Part shown: positions 17,546 to 26,924 of the stretch, in pieces | How the letters are laid out: each line of letters begins with the position of its first letter | How positions within the stretch are numbered: the stretch's first letter is position 1 | Origin: CAYQIM01 sp964417555 | Lineage (GTDB): Bacteria; Pseudomonadota; Gammaproteobacteria; Diplorickettsiales; Diplorickettsiaceae | DNA: 64,000 nucleotides | Assembly: GCA_964417555.1 (NCBI GenBank) | Contig: CAYQIM010000058.1 | Location: 36,855-100,854, forward strand | Direction of reading: 5' to 3' | Notes under the pieces: generated by a model | Told to the model about the DNA's origin: nothing | Databases searched by the model: none | Seen by the model: only the letters and a program-made list of their open reading frames with translations | Program-made: the position numbers and the translations under genes

Positions 17546-17693
17546 TTAGGACGTGTCGTCATTTACGGGAGGATGAGACAAAAAGCGTGTGTTTTTGAGT
17601 ATCGTAACGGAGCATACATGAGGTATGTGAGTAATGAAACACAGAAAACACACGCTTTGTGACCATCATCGTGACAAATGACGACACGTCCTA
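17546..17693. repeat. Dispersed palindromic repeat, copy 3 (best preserved)
   Basis: Terminal inverted repeats of 18 bp are perfect: TAGGACGTGTCGTCATTT (17547-17564) and its inverse (17676-17693). A second perfect inner pair, AAAGCGTGTGTTTT/AAAACACACGCTTT, surrounds the apex ACGGAGCATACATGAGGTATGTG. The whole element can fold into one long hairpin. It lies between divergent gltA and rluC. The flanking TA may be part of the target site. Confidence 0.85.
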
Positions 17694-17730
17694 GATAGGC
17701 ACACAATTTTTATGTTAGATTAACGACATT

Positions 17731-18639
17731 GTGCAAACTATTCAACACTTAACTGTAGCCGCAGACCATAGCGGTCAGCGCCTAGACAACTATTTACTTA
17801 CTAGACTAAAGGGTTTACCTAAAAGTCGCCTTTATCGAATTATACGTAAAGGTGAATTACGCGTTAACAAAAAGCGTGTAAAGCCCGATTATCGATTACA
17901 AGAAGGTGATATCATTCGTGTCCCTCCTCTACGACTTGCTATTCCTAGCCAAAAACTCAGTGTTTTGATTGAAAAAGCCATTATTTTTGAAGACAAAAAT
18001 TTTCTAGCCATCAACAAACCGTCCGGAATAGCTGTCCATGGCGGTAGTGGAATTCAATTGGGCGTGATAGAAGCGCTACGTGCTTTGCGCCCGCAGCAAA
18101 AATATTTAGAATTAGTCCATCGTTTGGATCGTGATACTTCTGGCTGCTTATTGGTTGCCAAAAAAAGTGGTATCTTAAAAGAATTCCATGAATTATTAAG
18201 AACGGGTGCGATCAAAAAAATCTACCTTGCGTTAGTAGAAGGTCATTGGCCTAAATCGTTAAAAAAGATTGATGCCCCCTTAAATAAAAATCAATTGCAA
18301 TCTGGCGAACGTATCGTCCGAGTTAATACAGAAGGGAAAAACTGTTTAACCCAATTTCATCCTATACACTATTTTGCTGATACAACCCTTGTCGAAGCCA
18401 TGCCAATAACAGGTCGTACCCATCAAATTCGCGTGCATGCGCAATATGCCACACATCCCATTATTGGTGACGAAAAATATGGTAATAAAGTCACAAATAA
18501 AAAAATGCGCGAATTCGGCTGCAAACGACTTTTTTTACATGCCAGTCAGCTTATCTTTACCTTACCTTCTCTAGAGCAGAATTTTACACTGAAAGCTGAA
18601 TTACCCGATGAATTAAAGTTCTGTTTAAATCAATTATAG
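17731..18639 (+). CDS. rluC: 23S rRNA pseudouridine synthase, RluC/RluD type
   Basis: A 302-residue enzyme isomerising uridines in 23S rRNA. The N-terminal S4 RNA-binding domain (LDNYLLTRLKGLPKSRLYRIIRKGELRVNKKRVKP, split here as LDNYLLTRL and GELRVNKKR) is followed by the RluA-family catalytic domain with HRLDRDTSGCLLVAK, where the Asp is catalytic. The sequences GRTHQIRVHAQY and PIIGDEKYG complete the family pattern. RluC fits better than RluD in the S4 region, but RluD cannot be excluded. It starts with GTG at 17731. Confidence 0.88.
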   Translation: MQTIQHLTVAADHSGQRLDNYLLTRLKGLPKSRLYRIIRKGELRVNKKRVKPDYRLQEGDIIRVPPLRLAIPSQKLSVLIEKAIIFEDKNFLAINKPSGIAVHGGSGIQLGVIEALRALRPQQKYLELVHRLDRDTSGCLLVAKKSGILKEFHELLRTGAIKKIYLALVEGHWPKSLKKIDAPLNKNQLQSGERIVRVNTEGKNCLTQFHPIHYFADTTLVEAMPITGRTHQIRVHAQYATHPIIGDEKYGNKVTNKKMREFGCKRLFLHASQLIFTLPSLEQNFTLKAELPDELKFCLNQL

Positions 18640-18714
18640 TCTAGCAGTTTAGGTATCTTCAATAGGATCAGCTTGGCACAGTGGGAGGACTCTCTTATAA
18701 TTATCGTAATCAAA

Positions 18715-18764
18715 ACTGGCCTTAATACGCTACACCAAAAGACGGTTTTTCGTGTAAGGCCAGT
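18715..18764. terminator. Hairpin between convergent rluC and adk
   Basis: ACTGGCCTTA (18715-18724) and TAAGGCCAGT (18755-18764) form a perfect 10-bp stem around a 30-base loop, followed by a T7 run some bases later. It lies between two convergent genes and could end both transcripts. The loop sequence AAAAGACGGTTTTTCG recurs in diverged form near 957, hinting at a small repeat. Confidence 0.45.
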
Positions 18765-18779
18765 CAAAACTCAGTTTTT

Positions 18780-19436
18780 TTACACTAGTAAGGCAGAAAA
18801 AATTTGTTCGCGGACTTCCTGTACACTCAAACGCCCATCAATTTGGATAAAACGTGGCGCTCCTGCATCACCACGACGCTGCCAATCCTGATAATAATAA
18901 ATTAGCGGTTTGGTTTGTCGATGATAAACTTGCAAACGTTTACGAACGGTTTCTTCATAATCATCTTCGCGCTGTATAAGCGCTTCGCCTGTGACATCGT
19001 CCTGATTAGCGATCCGCGGTGGGTTATATAGAAGGTGATAAACACGACCTGAATCGGGATGAATTCGACGACCACTTAAACGTTTAACGATTTCTTCATC
19101 GTCCACAGCAATTTCAATCACAAAATCAATCACAATATGATTTTTCCGCAGCGCTTCCGCCTGGGCTAAGGTACGAGGAAAACCATCCAATAAGAAGCCA
19201 TTTTTACAATCGGCTTGCTTGATACGCGCTTCGACTAAAGAAATGATGATATCGTCAGGCACTAATTGACCCGCCTCCATAATGGTTTTTGCTTGTAATC
19301 CCACGGTGGTCTCTTGACTAACAGCCGAACGCAGCATATCGCCAGTAGAAATTTGCGGAATATGATAATGGGCGCTAATAAATTTCGCTTGCGTACCCTT
19401 TCCTGCGCCCGGACTACCTAACAAAATAATATTCAT
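18780..19436 (-). CDS. adk: Adenylate kinase
   Basis: Interconverts ATP + AMP and 2 ADP. The P-loop GSPGAGKGTQAKFI at residues 7-20, ISTGDMLR, DGFPRTLAQAEAL and the LID segment GRRIHPDSGRVYHLLYNPP are diagnostic. The LID has no zinc-binding cysteines, as in most gammaproteobacteria. At 218 residues it is full length. The gene is convergent with rluC. Confidence 0.97.
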   Translation of the reverse strand: MNIILLGSPGAGKGTQAKFISAHYHIPQISTGDMLRSAVSQETTVGLQAKTIMEAGQLVPDDIIISLVEARIKQADCKNGFLLDGFPRTLAQAEALRKNHIVIDFVIEIAVDDEEIVKRLSGRRIHPDSGRVYHLLYNPPRIANQDDVTGEALIQREDDYEETVRKRLQVYHRQTKPLIYYYQDWQRRGDAGAPRFIQIDGRLSVQEVREQIFSALLV

Positions 19437-19711
19437 GATTCTATTATTATCTCAAAGTGTTCGTATATATGCTCTAGTTTATCACTAACGAATGGGTTCC
19501 CTCAAAGCGGGTTCTTGGTTCTCGAAAACCACCCTATTATTCCTCTTCAACCTAGTCAAGGGACCAAAAATATGCTTTTATGCATCCAATTAACCCTGTG
19601 GATTACTATGAACGTACGCGAAAGATTGGATTTTGACTATAGCGCATAGCACCCGTTTTCACGTAAGTTCAGACCATGTAAAATCTATCTTATCTCAAAA
19701 ATTATCACTCC

Positions 19712-20485
19712 ATGAACATTTTTGTGTTTGATATCGAAACAGTCCCTGATACGGCTAATGGTCGTATTCTTTACCAGCTGGAAAATATCAGCGATAAAGA
19801 AGTGGCTGAAATAATGATAAAAAAACGCCAGGAAAAGACCGGCTCTGCTTTTTTACCTCATCATTTACAACGAATTGTAGCTATTTCTGGCGCTTTGCGA
19901 AGCCGAGATCACTTTAAAATAGCCTCCCTAGGCACGGCAAATTCTAGCGAAGCAAGTCTCATCGAGTCTTTTTTTAAATGCATTGAGAGATATCAGCCTA
20001 TTTTGGTTTCTTGGAATGGAAGCGGTTTTGATTTACCAGTATTACATTACCGTGCCTTATTACACGGAATTAGCAGCCCGAGCTATTGGAATATTGGCGA
20101 TGATGGGGATACAAGTTTTCGCTGGAACAACTATCTGAGTCGCTATCATTACCGCCATAGTGATCTGATGGATATATTAGCGGGTTACCAAGGCCGTTCA
20201 AACGCCCCCCTCACAGAAATTGCACTGATGTTAGGTTTGCCCGGAAAGTTGGGTATGGATGGATCACAAGTATGGAATTATTTTTTAACAGGAAAGCTCG
20301 AAGCAATCCGCAACTATTGCGAGACAGATGTACTCAATACCTATTTAATATACTTACGCTTTGAGATGATTAGAGGAAAACTAAGCTCGGAAACCTATCG
20401 AAAAGAATGTGACTATGCACGGGAATGTATTATAAAAGAAAAAAAAAACCATTTTGAAGAGTTCATCAACCTATGGAAAAACTAA
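19712..20485 (+). CDS. Predicted 3'-5' exonuclease related to PolB exonuclease
   Basis: The 257 residues match the DNA_pol_B_exo2 family (PF10108), a stand-alone DEDD exonuclease. The first acidic motif is FVFDIETVPD at the N-terminus. LVSWNGSGFDLPVLHYRAL provides the second motif and YCETDVLNTYLIYLRF the third. It probably acts on single-stranded DNA or RNA ends, but the substrate is unknown. The last 13 bases overlap the start of rlmD, so the two are likely translationally coupled. Confidence 0.88.
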   Translation: MNIFVFDIETVPDTANGRILYQLENISDKEVAEIMIKKRQEKTGSAFLPHHLQRIVAISGALRSRDHFKIASLGTANSSEASLIESFFKCIERYQPILVSWNGSGFDLPVLHYRALLHGISSPSYWNIGDDGDTSFRWNNYLSRYHYRHSDLMDILAGYQGRSNAPLTEIALMLGLPGKLGMDGSQVWNYFLTGKLEAIRNYCETDVLNTYLIYLRFEMIRGKLSSETYRKECDYARECIIKEKKNHFEEFINLWKN

Positions 20486-21804
20486 AATCAGCGCCTAATT
20501 CAATTATCCCCATTACAGGACTATCCCACGAAGGTCGAGGTATTGCCCATATTAACGGCAAAACAACCTTCGTTCAGAACGCTTTACCGGGTGAAAATGT
20601 TTTAATCCAGCGTACTAAAAAATATCGTCAATATGACGAAGCAAAAGCCATCGAAATTATACAAGCATCGCCAGACCGTGTTACGCCAAAATGCACCCAT
20701 TACGGAATCTGTGGAGGATGTAGCCTACAACACCTCACAACCGACGCACAATTACGACATAAAGAGAACACACTATTAGAACAACTCATGCATACAGCGG
20801 GGATACAACCTAAGATTTTGCTACCTCCCCTTAAAAGTGTAAGCTGGGGTTACCGACGTCGAGCACGATTAGGTGTCAAATATGTTGCTAAAAAACAAGC
20901 CGTGCTGGTTGGTTTTCGAGAAAAAAATGGACGCTATCTTGCCCAACTACAAAGTTGTGAGACGCTAGATACAAAAATAGGCCAGCTCATATCCCCATTA
21001 CAAGCGCTTATTAGCACACTGAAAGCCTATCAGGCTATTCCTCAAATCGAAGCCGCACTCGGGGACGAAACCCTGGCTTTAGTCTTTAGGCACTTAAGCC
21101 CTCTGGAAATAGAAGATCATATTAAACTTAAAGCCTTTGCAAAAGAGCATCAGCTACAGCTTTATTTACAACCAGGTAACGAAAGCACAACGCATTGTAT
21201 TTGGCCAGAGGTAAACCCAAAATCACTCAGTTATCGATTAAATCTAACAGCATTGTTAAGTAAACCACCAGAGCTATTTTTTGAACCGCACCATTTTATT
21301 CAAATCAATGCCACTATTAATCAGTCTATGATCCACCGTGCTATGGAGTTGCTCGCACCCAATTTCAGCGATCAGATATTGGATTTATTTTGTGGATTAG
21401 GTAATTTTAGTTTACCTTTCGCTACAAAGTGCCAGTCTGTTATCGGTGTAGAAGGGTCTTCAGAACTTGTAGAACAAGCGAAAAAAAACGCTATGCATAA
21501 TGCTATTTCTAATGTCCAGTTCTATACTACCGATCTGTCATTACCTATAAAAGATCAAACATGGTCACAAAAACCCTTTAATAAGCTATTATTAGATCCA
21601 CCGCGATCCGGTGCTTTTGACATTATTCAGCAAATTTCATCCTGGCAGATAGAACGTATTGTGTATGTATCCTGTAATTCAGCCAGTCTTGCGCGTGATG
21701 CTGGCGAATTAACAAAACAAGGTTATAGTCTACAGCAAGCAGGAATTATGGATATGTTTCCACACACTCAACATAGTGAAGCAATTTGTTTATTTACTAA
21801 ATAG
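20473..21804 (+). CDS. rlmD: 23S rRNA (uracil1939-C5)-methyltransferase
   Basis: It methylates U1939 of 23S rRNA with S-adenosylmethionine. In order: a TRAM-like N-terminal barrel, the cysteine cluster KCTHYGICGGCSLQHL that holds a 4Fe-4S cluster together with a later Cys (LQSCETLD), the SAM-binding motif ILDLFCGLGNFSLPFA, DPPRSGA and the catalytic VYVSCNSASLARD. At 443 residues it is full length. It overlaps the exonuclease gene upstream and is followed after 5 bases by dacB, so the three probably share a transcript. Confidence 0.95.
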   Translation: MEKLKSAPNSIIPITGLSHEGRGIAHINGKTTFVQNALPGENVLIQRTKKYRQYDEAKAIEIIQASPDRVTPKCTHYGICGGCSLQHLTTDAQLRHKENTLLEQLMHTAGIQPKILLPPLKSVSWGYRRRARLGVKYVAKKQAVLVGFREKNGRYLAQLQSCETLDTKIGQLISPLQALISTLKAYQAIPQIEAALGDETLALVFRHLSPLEIEDHIKLKAFAKEHQLQLYLQPGNESTTHCIWPEVNPKSLSYRLNLTALLSKPPELFFEPHHFIQINATINQSMIHRAMELLAPNFSDQILDLFCGLGNFSLPFATKCQSVIGVEGSSELVEQAKKNAMHNAISNVQFYTTDLSLPIKDQTWSQKPFNKLLLDPPRSGAFDIIQQISSWQIERIVYVSCNSASLARDAGELTKQGYSLQQAGIMDMFPHTQHSEAICLFTK

Positions 21805-21809
21805 GCAAT

Positions 21810-23354
21810 ATGAATAGATTTAGACTGACACGAAAGCTTGAGTATGGGTATCGTTTGATAATCACCTTATTCAGAGTCGCAAAAACCATTTTTTTCTATA
21901 GGGTACACCGATTTGTTATACTAGCTATACTTCTGATGCCCGCCACACCAAGCCTTGCGGCTTATGATGAAAATGGTTACCAAAACGCCAGCACTTTACA
22001 GGCGAATTTGAACAGTATTATCAGTCGCTTTAGAGGGTTCCACGTCGGTGTTTCCATTCAATCGCTATCCACGGGGCGAATTTTATACCAATACCACGCC
22101 AATAACAGCTTTGTTCCTGCCAGTACCTTAAAACTATTTACTGGTATTGCCGCATTGGATTATTTAGGCCCGCATTATCAGTTTAAAACCCGTTTTCTAA
22201 CCAATCCGGCCGCCACTGTAGTCAATGGTGTTTTAACGGGCAATCTTTATATCAAATTTAGCGGGGACCCTTATTTAACGTTAGAAGATCTTAAAGATAT
22301 GCTAGATACTTTAAGTGAACAACATATTAAAAAAGTACAAGGGAATATCGTGATTGATGACACCGTCATCGATCGCAGCACCTGGCCTCCAGGACGAGTC
22401 ATTGATGACAAAATATTTTGTTATGCGGCACCCGTCACAGCAACCATTATTAACCGCAATTGTTTCAGTTTGAGTGTAAAACCGAATAAATTACCACATC
22501 CCACCGTTGTAAAAAGTAATCGTAATTTGGGTATCGTTATCGATAATCAAGCAGTTACCAAGCATCTAAGAAGAGCAAGCTATTCATTAGATTTAAAGCC
22601 TAGTGCGACCCATACCAACAATCATTATACGTTGCGAGGCTACCTTTCACCTAAGATGGGCCCTTTATCATTTGCCGTTGCTTTACAAAATCCCAACCTC
22701 GCCACCTATGATATTTTAGCTGGCTTATTACGAAAATATTCTATCAGTTATAGCAATATCGTTTACGGCAAAACACCTCCGCTCGCTAAAACTCTGGCTG
22801 AAAATAGTTCACCTGAACTGGCATTCTTGATAAAAAACATGTTAAAAAAATCTGATAATTTAATTGCAGATAGTTTATTAAAAAAATTAGGCGAAAAATA
22901 TTTCTCTGCACAAGGAAGTTGGAAAACAGGACGAAGCGCTGTGCAAGCTATTCTTGCTAGCAGAACAGACATCGACTTTAAGCAAGTCGTTATGATCGAT
23001 GGCTCGGGTTTATCGTTAAACAATAGAGTAACGCCAAACGCGTTTGTTAAGTTACTCAATTTTGCTTACACACAATTGCCTGAAAGCCATTTGCTTTTTG
23101 AATCACTTCCTAGTTCAGGCCACGATGGAACATTAAAACATCGGCTAGGAGGTCCCGTGCTAGGTAGAATTCATGCAAAAACAGGTAGTATGCACGGTAT
23201 CAGTAGTTTAGCCGGCTACGTACGAACTTCAAATAATCAAATTGTCGCTTTTTCTATTTTAATTAATGATCCTATTCCCGGAAAAAATAATCAAGGTGGA
23301 TACCGCTTACTTGAAAATCGAATTTGCGAATTCTTGGCAAGAAGTGTCTTATAA
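21810..23354 (+). CDS. dacB: D-alanyl-D-alanine carboxypeptidase/endopeptidase (PBP4)
   Basis: A periplasmic penicillin-binding protein that trims and opens peptidoglycan peptides. Active-site motifs of class C serine enzymes are visible: SxxK in PASTLKLFTG, SxN in KKSDNLIADS and KTG in IHAKTGSM. The hydrophobic segment at about residues 33-50 (FVILAILLMPATPSLA) is the signal peptide; the first 30 residues form an unusually long basic N-region, so the true start might lie further in. The size of 514 residues fits PBP4 with its inserted domain between SxxK and SxN. Confidence 0.92.
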   Translation: MNRFRLTRKLEYGYRLIITLFRVAKTIFFYRVHRFVILAILLMPATPSLAAYDENGYQNASTLQANLNSIISRFRGFHVGVSIQSLSTGRILYQYHANNSFVPASTLKLFTGIAALDYLGPHYQFKTRFLTNPAATVVNGVLTGNLYIKFSGDPYLTLEDLKDMLDTLSEQHIKKVQGNIVIDDTVIDRSTWPPGRVIDDKIFCYAAPVTATIINRNCFSLSVKPNKLPHPTVVKSNRNLGIVIDNQAVTKHLRRASYSLDLKPSATHTNNHYTLRGYLSPKMGPLSFAVALQNPNLATYDILAGLLRKYSISYSNIVYGKTPPLAKTLAENSSPELAFLIKNMLKKSDNLIADSLLKKLGEKYFSAQGSWKTGRSAVQAILASRTDIDFKQVVMIDGSGLSLNNRVTPNAFVKLLNFAYTQLPESHLLFESLPSSGHDGTLKHRLGGPVLGRIHAKTGSMHGISSLAGYVRTSNNQIVAFSILINDPIPGKNNQGGYRLLENRICEFLARSVL

Positions 23355-23393
23355 AAATCACGGATATAGCGCTAAAAATAAGGATCGATCATT

Positions 23394-25604
23394 ATGGTTA
23401 AAATAAAAAATTCTCTCTATTTAAATGACGATGGCAGTATCAACTTAGAAGCATGGCTACATCACGCTGCCATGCAACGCAATCAAGAAGACTTTAAACT
23501 TATTCGACAAGCTTGTATCTTAAGCCAAATCGTGGGCGAAGCAAAAAAAACTCCTACTAACATCTCTTGCTTGCAGCAGGGATTAACGATGGCGGAGGTT
23601 CTCTTGGATTTGCATCTTGACAAAGAAACGATAGCCGCTTCTTTAATTTATAGTGGTGTCAACTATGCTGAACTTTGTCCAGAAACTATCAATGAACATT
23701 TAGGTCCACAAGTCAGTAAGCTCATTGAGGGTGCTAAGCAGATGGATGCTATCCGCATTTCTAGCACTTCCACTCCGCTTTACCAAACGCAATTAGAAAA
23801 CATGCGCAAAATGCTACTTGCCATGGTAAAGGACATGCGCGTCGTTTTAGTTAAGCTAGCGGAACGTGTTGCTACCATGCGCACATTAGATAACCTAGAA
23901 GAGGAAACCCGACGGTCTTACGCGCGAGAAACCTTGGATATTTATGCGCCCCTAGCTAATCGTCTCGGTGTAGGCCAATTGCAATGGGAGCTCGAAGACC
24001 TTTCTTTGCATTACTTAGAACCGGAAGTTTACGAAAAAATAGCACGTTTATTACAAGAACGTTTAGTCGACAGGGAAGCCTATGTCCAAACATTGATAGC
24101 GGAATTGCGAACTGTGTTAGAAAATGCGCATTTACAGAATTTTCAATTACATGGCCGAGTTAAGCATATCCATAGCATTTATCGAAAAATGCAGCAGAAA
24201 AAACTAGAATTTGAAGAACTTTATGACTTAAATGCCATTCGTATATTAGTTAATACCGTCAAAGACTGCTATAACGCCTTAAGTATTATTCATGGTCTAT
24301 GGCCACCTATTAACGGGCAGTTTGATGATTATATTGCCACGCCCAAAGCAAATGGCTATCGTTCGATCCATACCGCTGTTTTAGGGCCCGATCAAAAGAC
24401 ACTTGAGATACAAATCCGCACCCATCAAATGCACCAAGAATCAGAACACGGCTTGTCTGCACATTGGCAATATAAAGAAAACGCTCAACAAAACACAAGT
24501 TATCAAACAAAGATAGCTTGGCTACGACAAGTACTCGAGTGGCAAAAAGAATTAGTAAAGCGAGGGAAAGCCACTGTACCAGGTTTAACCACGGTTTTAG
24601 ATGATAGGATCTATGTATTCACGCCAAACGGAGATATTATTGATTTACCTAAAGGCGCAACACCCTTAGATTTTGCTTATCACATCCACAGCGAAGTGGG
24701 GCATCGTTGCCGAGGCGCTAAAATTAATGGCTCGATTGTCCCACTTACCTATCAATTAAAAATTGGTGAACAAGTGGAAATTCTTACCACAAAACAAGGA
24801 GTCCCAAGCCGAGATTGGCTAAACCCTAACCTAGGTTATTTATATACAGCCCGTGCCAAAGCCAAAGCACATCATTGGTTTAAAAACCAAGATTATGATA
24901 AGCATGTCGATGATGGCCAAAGCTTGTTAAATAAAGAATGCCAGCGCCTTGGATTAATAACCGTCGATCAAGAAAAATTAGCCCATAAGCTTCACTTTAA
25001 AGCTAAAAAGGATTTATTAGCCGCTCTAGGTAGTGGAGATCTACACATTACGCAGCTCTTAAATGCCATGCAAACCCAGGAACACCTACCTGAAGCAAGC
25101 CTGCTGGTTACACCCAATATTTTGCTGGGTAAACCGCGCCGTAGCTTACCAGAGGGCATTACCGTCGCTGGTGTCACTGATCTTCTCACTCACACAGCTG
25201 GCTGTTGCAAACCTGTACCTGGCGATCCGATACTAGGATTTATTACCCAAGGTCGTGGCATTGTGTTACACCGTGATGATTGTGCCCATTTATTAAATTT
25301 GGAACCTGATAAACAAAATCGTCTAGTCAGTGCTAATTGGGGTGAAGAAATTACTCAAGTCTATCCCGTCGATATTTGCGTAGAAGCCTATGATCGCCCG
25401 GGATTAGTGCGGGACGTTTCAACCTTAATTGCTAATGAAAAACTAAACTTGATAGCATTAACACTTTCAAGTAATAAAATGGATCCTAAAGCATTTTTGA
25501 AATTAACGATTGAAATTCCCAGCTTAACCTCACTAAGCAAGGTAATGGATCGCATCAAACAAGTTCCCAATGTGGTTGAGGTAAGGCGGCAAATCGTGAA
25601 TTAA
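23394..25604 (+). CDS. relA: (p)ppGpp synthetase RelA
   Basis: RelA makes the alarmone (p)ppGpp on stalled ribosomes, starting the stringent response. The HD hydrolase domain is degenerate: where SpoT has HDxxED this protein reads LIYSGVNYAEL, so it should be synthetase-only. The synthetase domain has GQFDDYIATPKANGYRSIHT. TGS (VFTPNGDIIDLPKGATPLDFAY), a conserved Cys region (THTAGCCKPVPGD) and a C-terminal ACT domain follow. At 736 residues it is full length. In Legionellales RelA links starvation to the Gac/Csr cascade, which is notable given the CsrA-sponge candidate in this window. Confidence 0.95.
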   Translation: MVKIKNSLYLNDDGSINLEAWLHHAAMQRNQEDFKLIRQACILSQIVGEAKKTPTNISCLQQGLTMAEVLLDLHLDKETIAASLIYSGVNYAELCPETINEHLGPQVSKLIEGAKQMDAIRISSTSTPLYQTQLENMRKMLLAMVKDMRVVLVKLAERVATMRTLDNLEEETRRSYARETLDIYAPLANRLGVGQLQWELEDLSLHYLEPEVYEKIARLLQERLVDREAYVQTLIAELRTVLENAHLQNFQLHGRVKHIHSIYRKMQQKKLEFEELYDLNAIRILVNTVKDCYNALSIIHGLWPPINGQFDDYIATPKANGYRSIHTAVLGPDQKTLEIQIRTHQMHQESEHGLSAHWQYKENAQQNTSYQTKIAWLRQVLEWQKELVKRGKATVPGLTTVLDDRIYVFTPNGDIIDLPKGATPLDFAYHIHSEVGHRCRGAKINGSIVPLTYQLKIGEQVEILTTKQGVPSRDWLNPNLGYLYTARAKAKAHHWFKNQDYDKHVDDGQSLLNKECQRLGLITVDQEKLAHKLHFKAKKDLLAALGSGDLHITQLLNAMQTQEHLPEASLLVTPNILLGKPRRSLPEGITVAGVTDLLTHTAGCCKPVPGDPILGFITQGRGIVLHRDDCAHLLNLEPDKQNRLVSANWGEEITQVYPVDICVEAYDRPGLVRDVSTLIANEKLNLIALTLSSNKMDPKAFLKLTIEIPSLTSLSKVMDRIKQVPNVVEVRRQIVN

Positions 25605-25688
25605 TACGAAACCTTTGTCTAAGGACGTCGTACTGGGAGGGAGTTCGGACTCATGTAGCCACCTGAATGTTAAACGCTATATAATTTT

Positions 25689-26924
25689 ATGATAAACATG
25701 CTGGAAAGAAAATCAAATTCAAGTTCTAAAGACACAATCTATAGTGTCTCTGAACTCAATAAGATGGTTCAAAACATATTAGAAGATTCCTTTCTACCTT
25801 TATGGATAGAAGGAGAAATCTCCAATTTCGCTTGTCCTAGTTCTGGGCATTGGTACTTTTCTTTAAAAGATAGCCATGCGCAAGTACGCTGCGCACTATT
25901 TCAAGGCCGTAACCGTTACAAAGATCTCCGTCCCAAGGATGGCATGCAAGTTTTGGTACGTGCCAAAATTAGTCTTTACCCAACGCGTGGGGAATTTCAA
26001 TTAATTGTCGACCAATTGGAGCTTGCTGGAGAAGGTGCATTACGTAAAACCTTTGAACAATTAAAAGCAAAATTAGCGGCTGAAGGCTTATTTGATAGCT
26101 GCCATAAAAAAAGTTTGCCCAAATTCCCTAAAACTATCGGCGTCATTACCTCAGAAACCGGTGCTGCGCTGCGAGATATCTGTGCCATAGTAAAAAGACG
26201 CTTTGCTTCCATAGCCATTATTGTTTACCCAACGCTTGTGCAAGGGAAAACAGCGGCTACATATATTGTGCAACAAATCCAATGTCCTAATCAGCGCCAA
26301 GAATGCGATTTATTAATTTTGGCGCGGGGCGGTGGATCATTAGAGGACTTATGGCCTTTTAACGAAGAAATCGTAGCCAGAGCTATTTTTAAAAGTCGGC
26401 TACCGCTTATCAGTGCCATAGGCCATGAAACGGATTTTACCATTGCCGATTTTGTCGCCGACTGTCGTGCCGCGACTCCTTCGATGGCCGCACAACTAGC
26501 AAGCCCCGATAAACAGGAATACCAGCAAATTTTAAGTAAAACAGCAGGACGTATCGTTAAAATTGTGCAATATCAATTAAACACTTACCAGCAACAATTG
26601 GCGAATCTTTCTAAACGCCTACGGCATCCGCGGCAACGTCTACAAGACAGTACACAACGCTTAGACGATTTAAGCCAGCGCTTAATCTTGAGCATGAAAA
26701 GACAATTACGGGAACGGCAGCAAACATTATTAGGTTTATCGCGCACGCTAAATGCAGTTAGCCCTTTAGCTAGCTTAGCACGTGGCTATGCCATCGTCAT
26801 CGATGCAACAACAAAACAAATAATCCGCGACATTGATGTCTGCCAAATCGGCAGTCAAATCATGGCTGAAATAGCTAATGGCAAGCTTTTGTGTAAGGTT
26901 GAAAATAAGTTCCCGCGTCCATAA
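25689..26924 (+). CDS. xseA: Exodeoxyribonuclease VII large subunit
   Basis: The large subunit of ExoVII degrades single-stranded DNA from both ends, working with several XseB subunits. The N-terminal OB-fold (LPLWIEGEISNFACPSSGHW and YFSLKD) is followed by the catalytic domain with PKTIGVITSETGAALRDI, LARGGGSLEDLWPFN and ISAIGHETDFTIADF. The C-terminus is a long Gln/Arg-rich coiled coil ending in LARGYAIV. At 411 residues it is slightly short of the E. coli protein. Its 3' end overlaps the convergent membrane-protein gene by 50 bases. Confidence 0.95.
   Translation: MINMLERKSNSSSKDTIYSVSELNKMVQNILEDSFLPLWIEGEISNFACPSSGHWYFSLKDSHAQVRCALFQGRNRYKDLRPKDGMQVLVRAKISLYPTRGEFQLIVDQLELAGEGALRKTFEQLKAKLAAEGLFDSCHKKSLPKFPKTIGVITSETGAALRDICAIVKRRFASIAIIVYPTLVQGKTAATYIVQQIQCPNQRQECDLLILARGGGSLEDLWPFNEEIVARAIFKSRLPLISAIGHETDFTIADFVADCRAATPSMAAQLASPDKQEYQQILSKTAGRIVKIVQYQLNTYQQQLANLSKRLRHPRQRLQDSTQRLDDLSQRLILSMKRQLRERQQTLLGLSRTLNAVSPLASLARGYAIVIDATTKQIIRDIDVCQIGSQIMAEIANGKLLCKVENKFPRP

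Noticed and set aside
18673..18891. 72-codon plus-strand frame between rluC and adk
   Set aside because: It runs through a 10-bp terminator-like stem and into the adk coding region on the other strand; a shadow.
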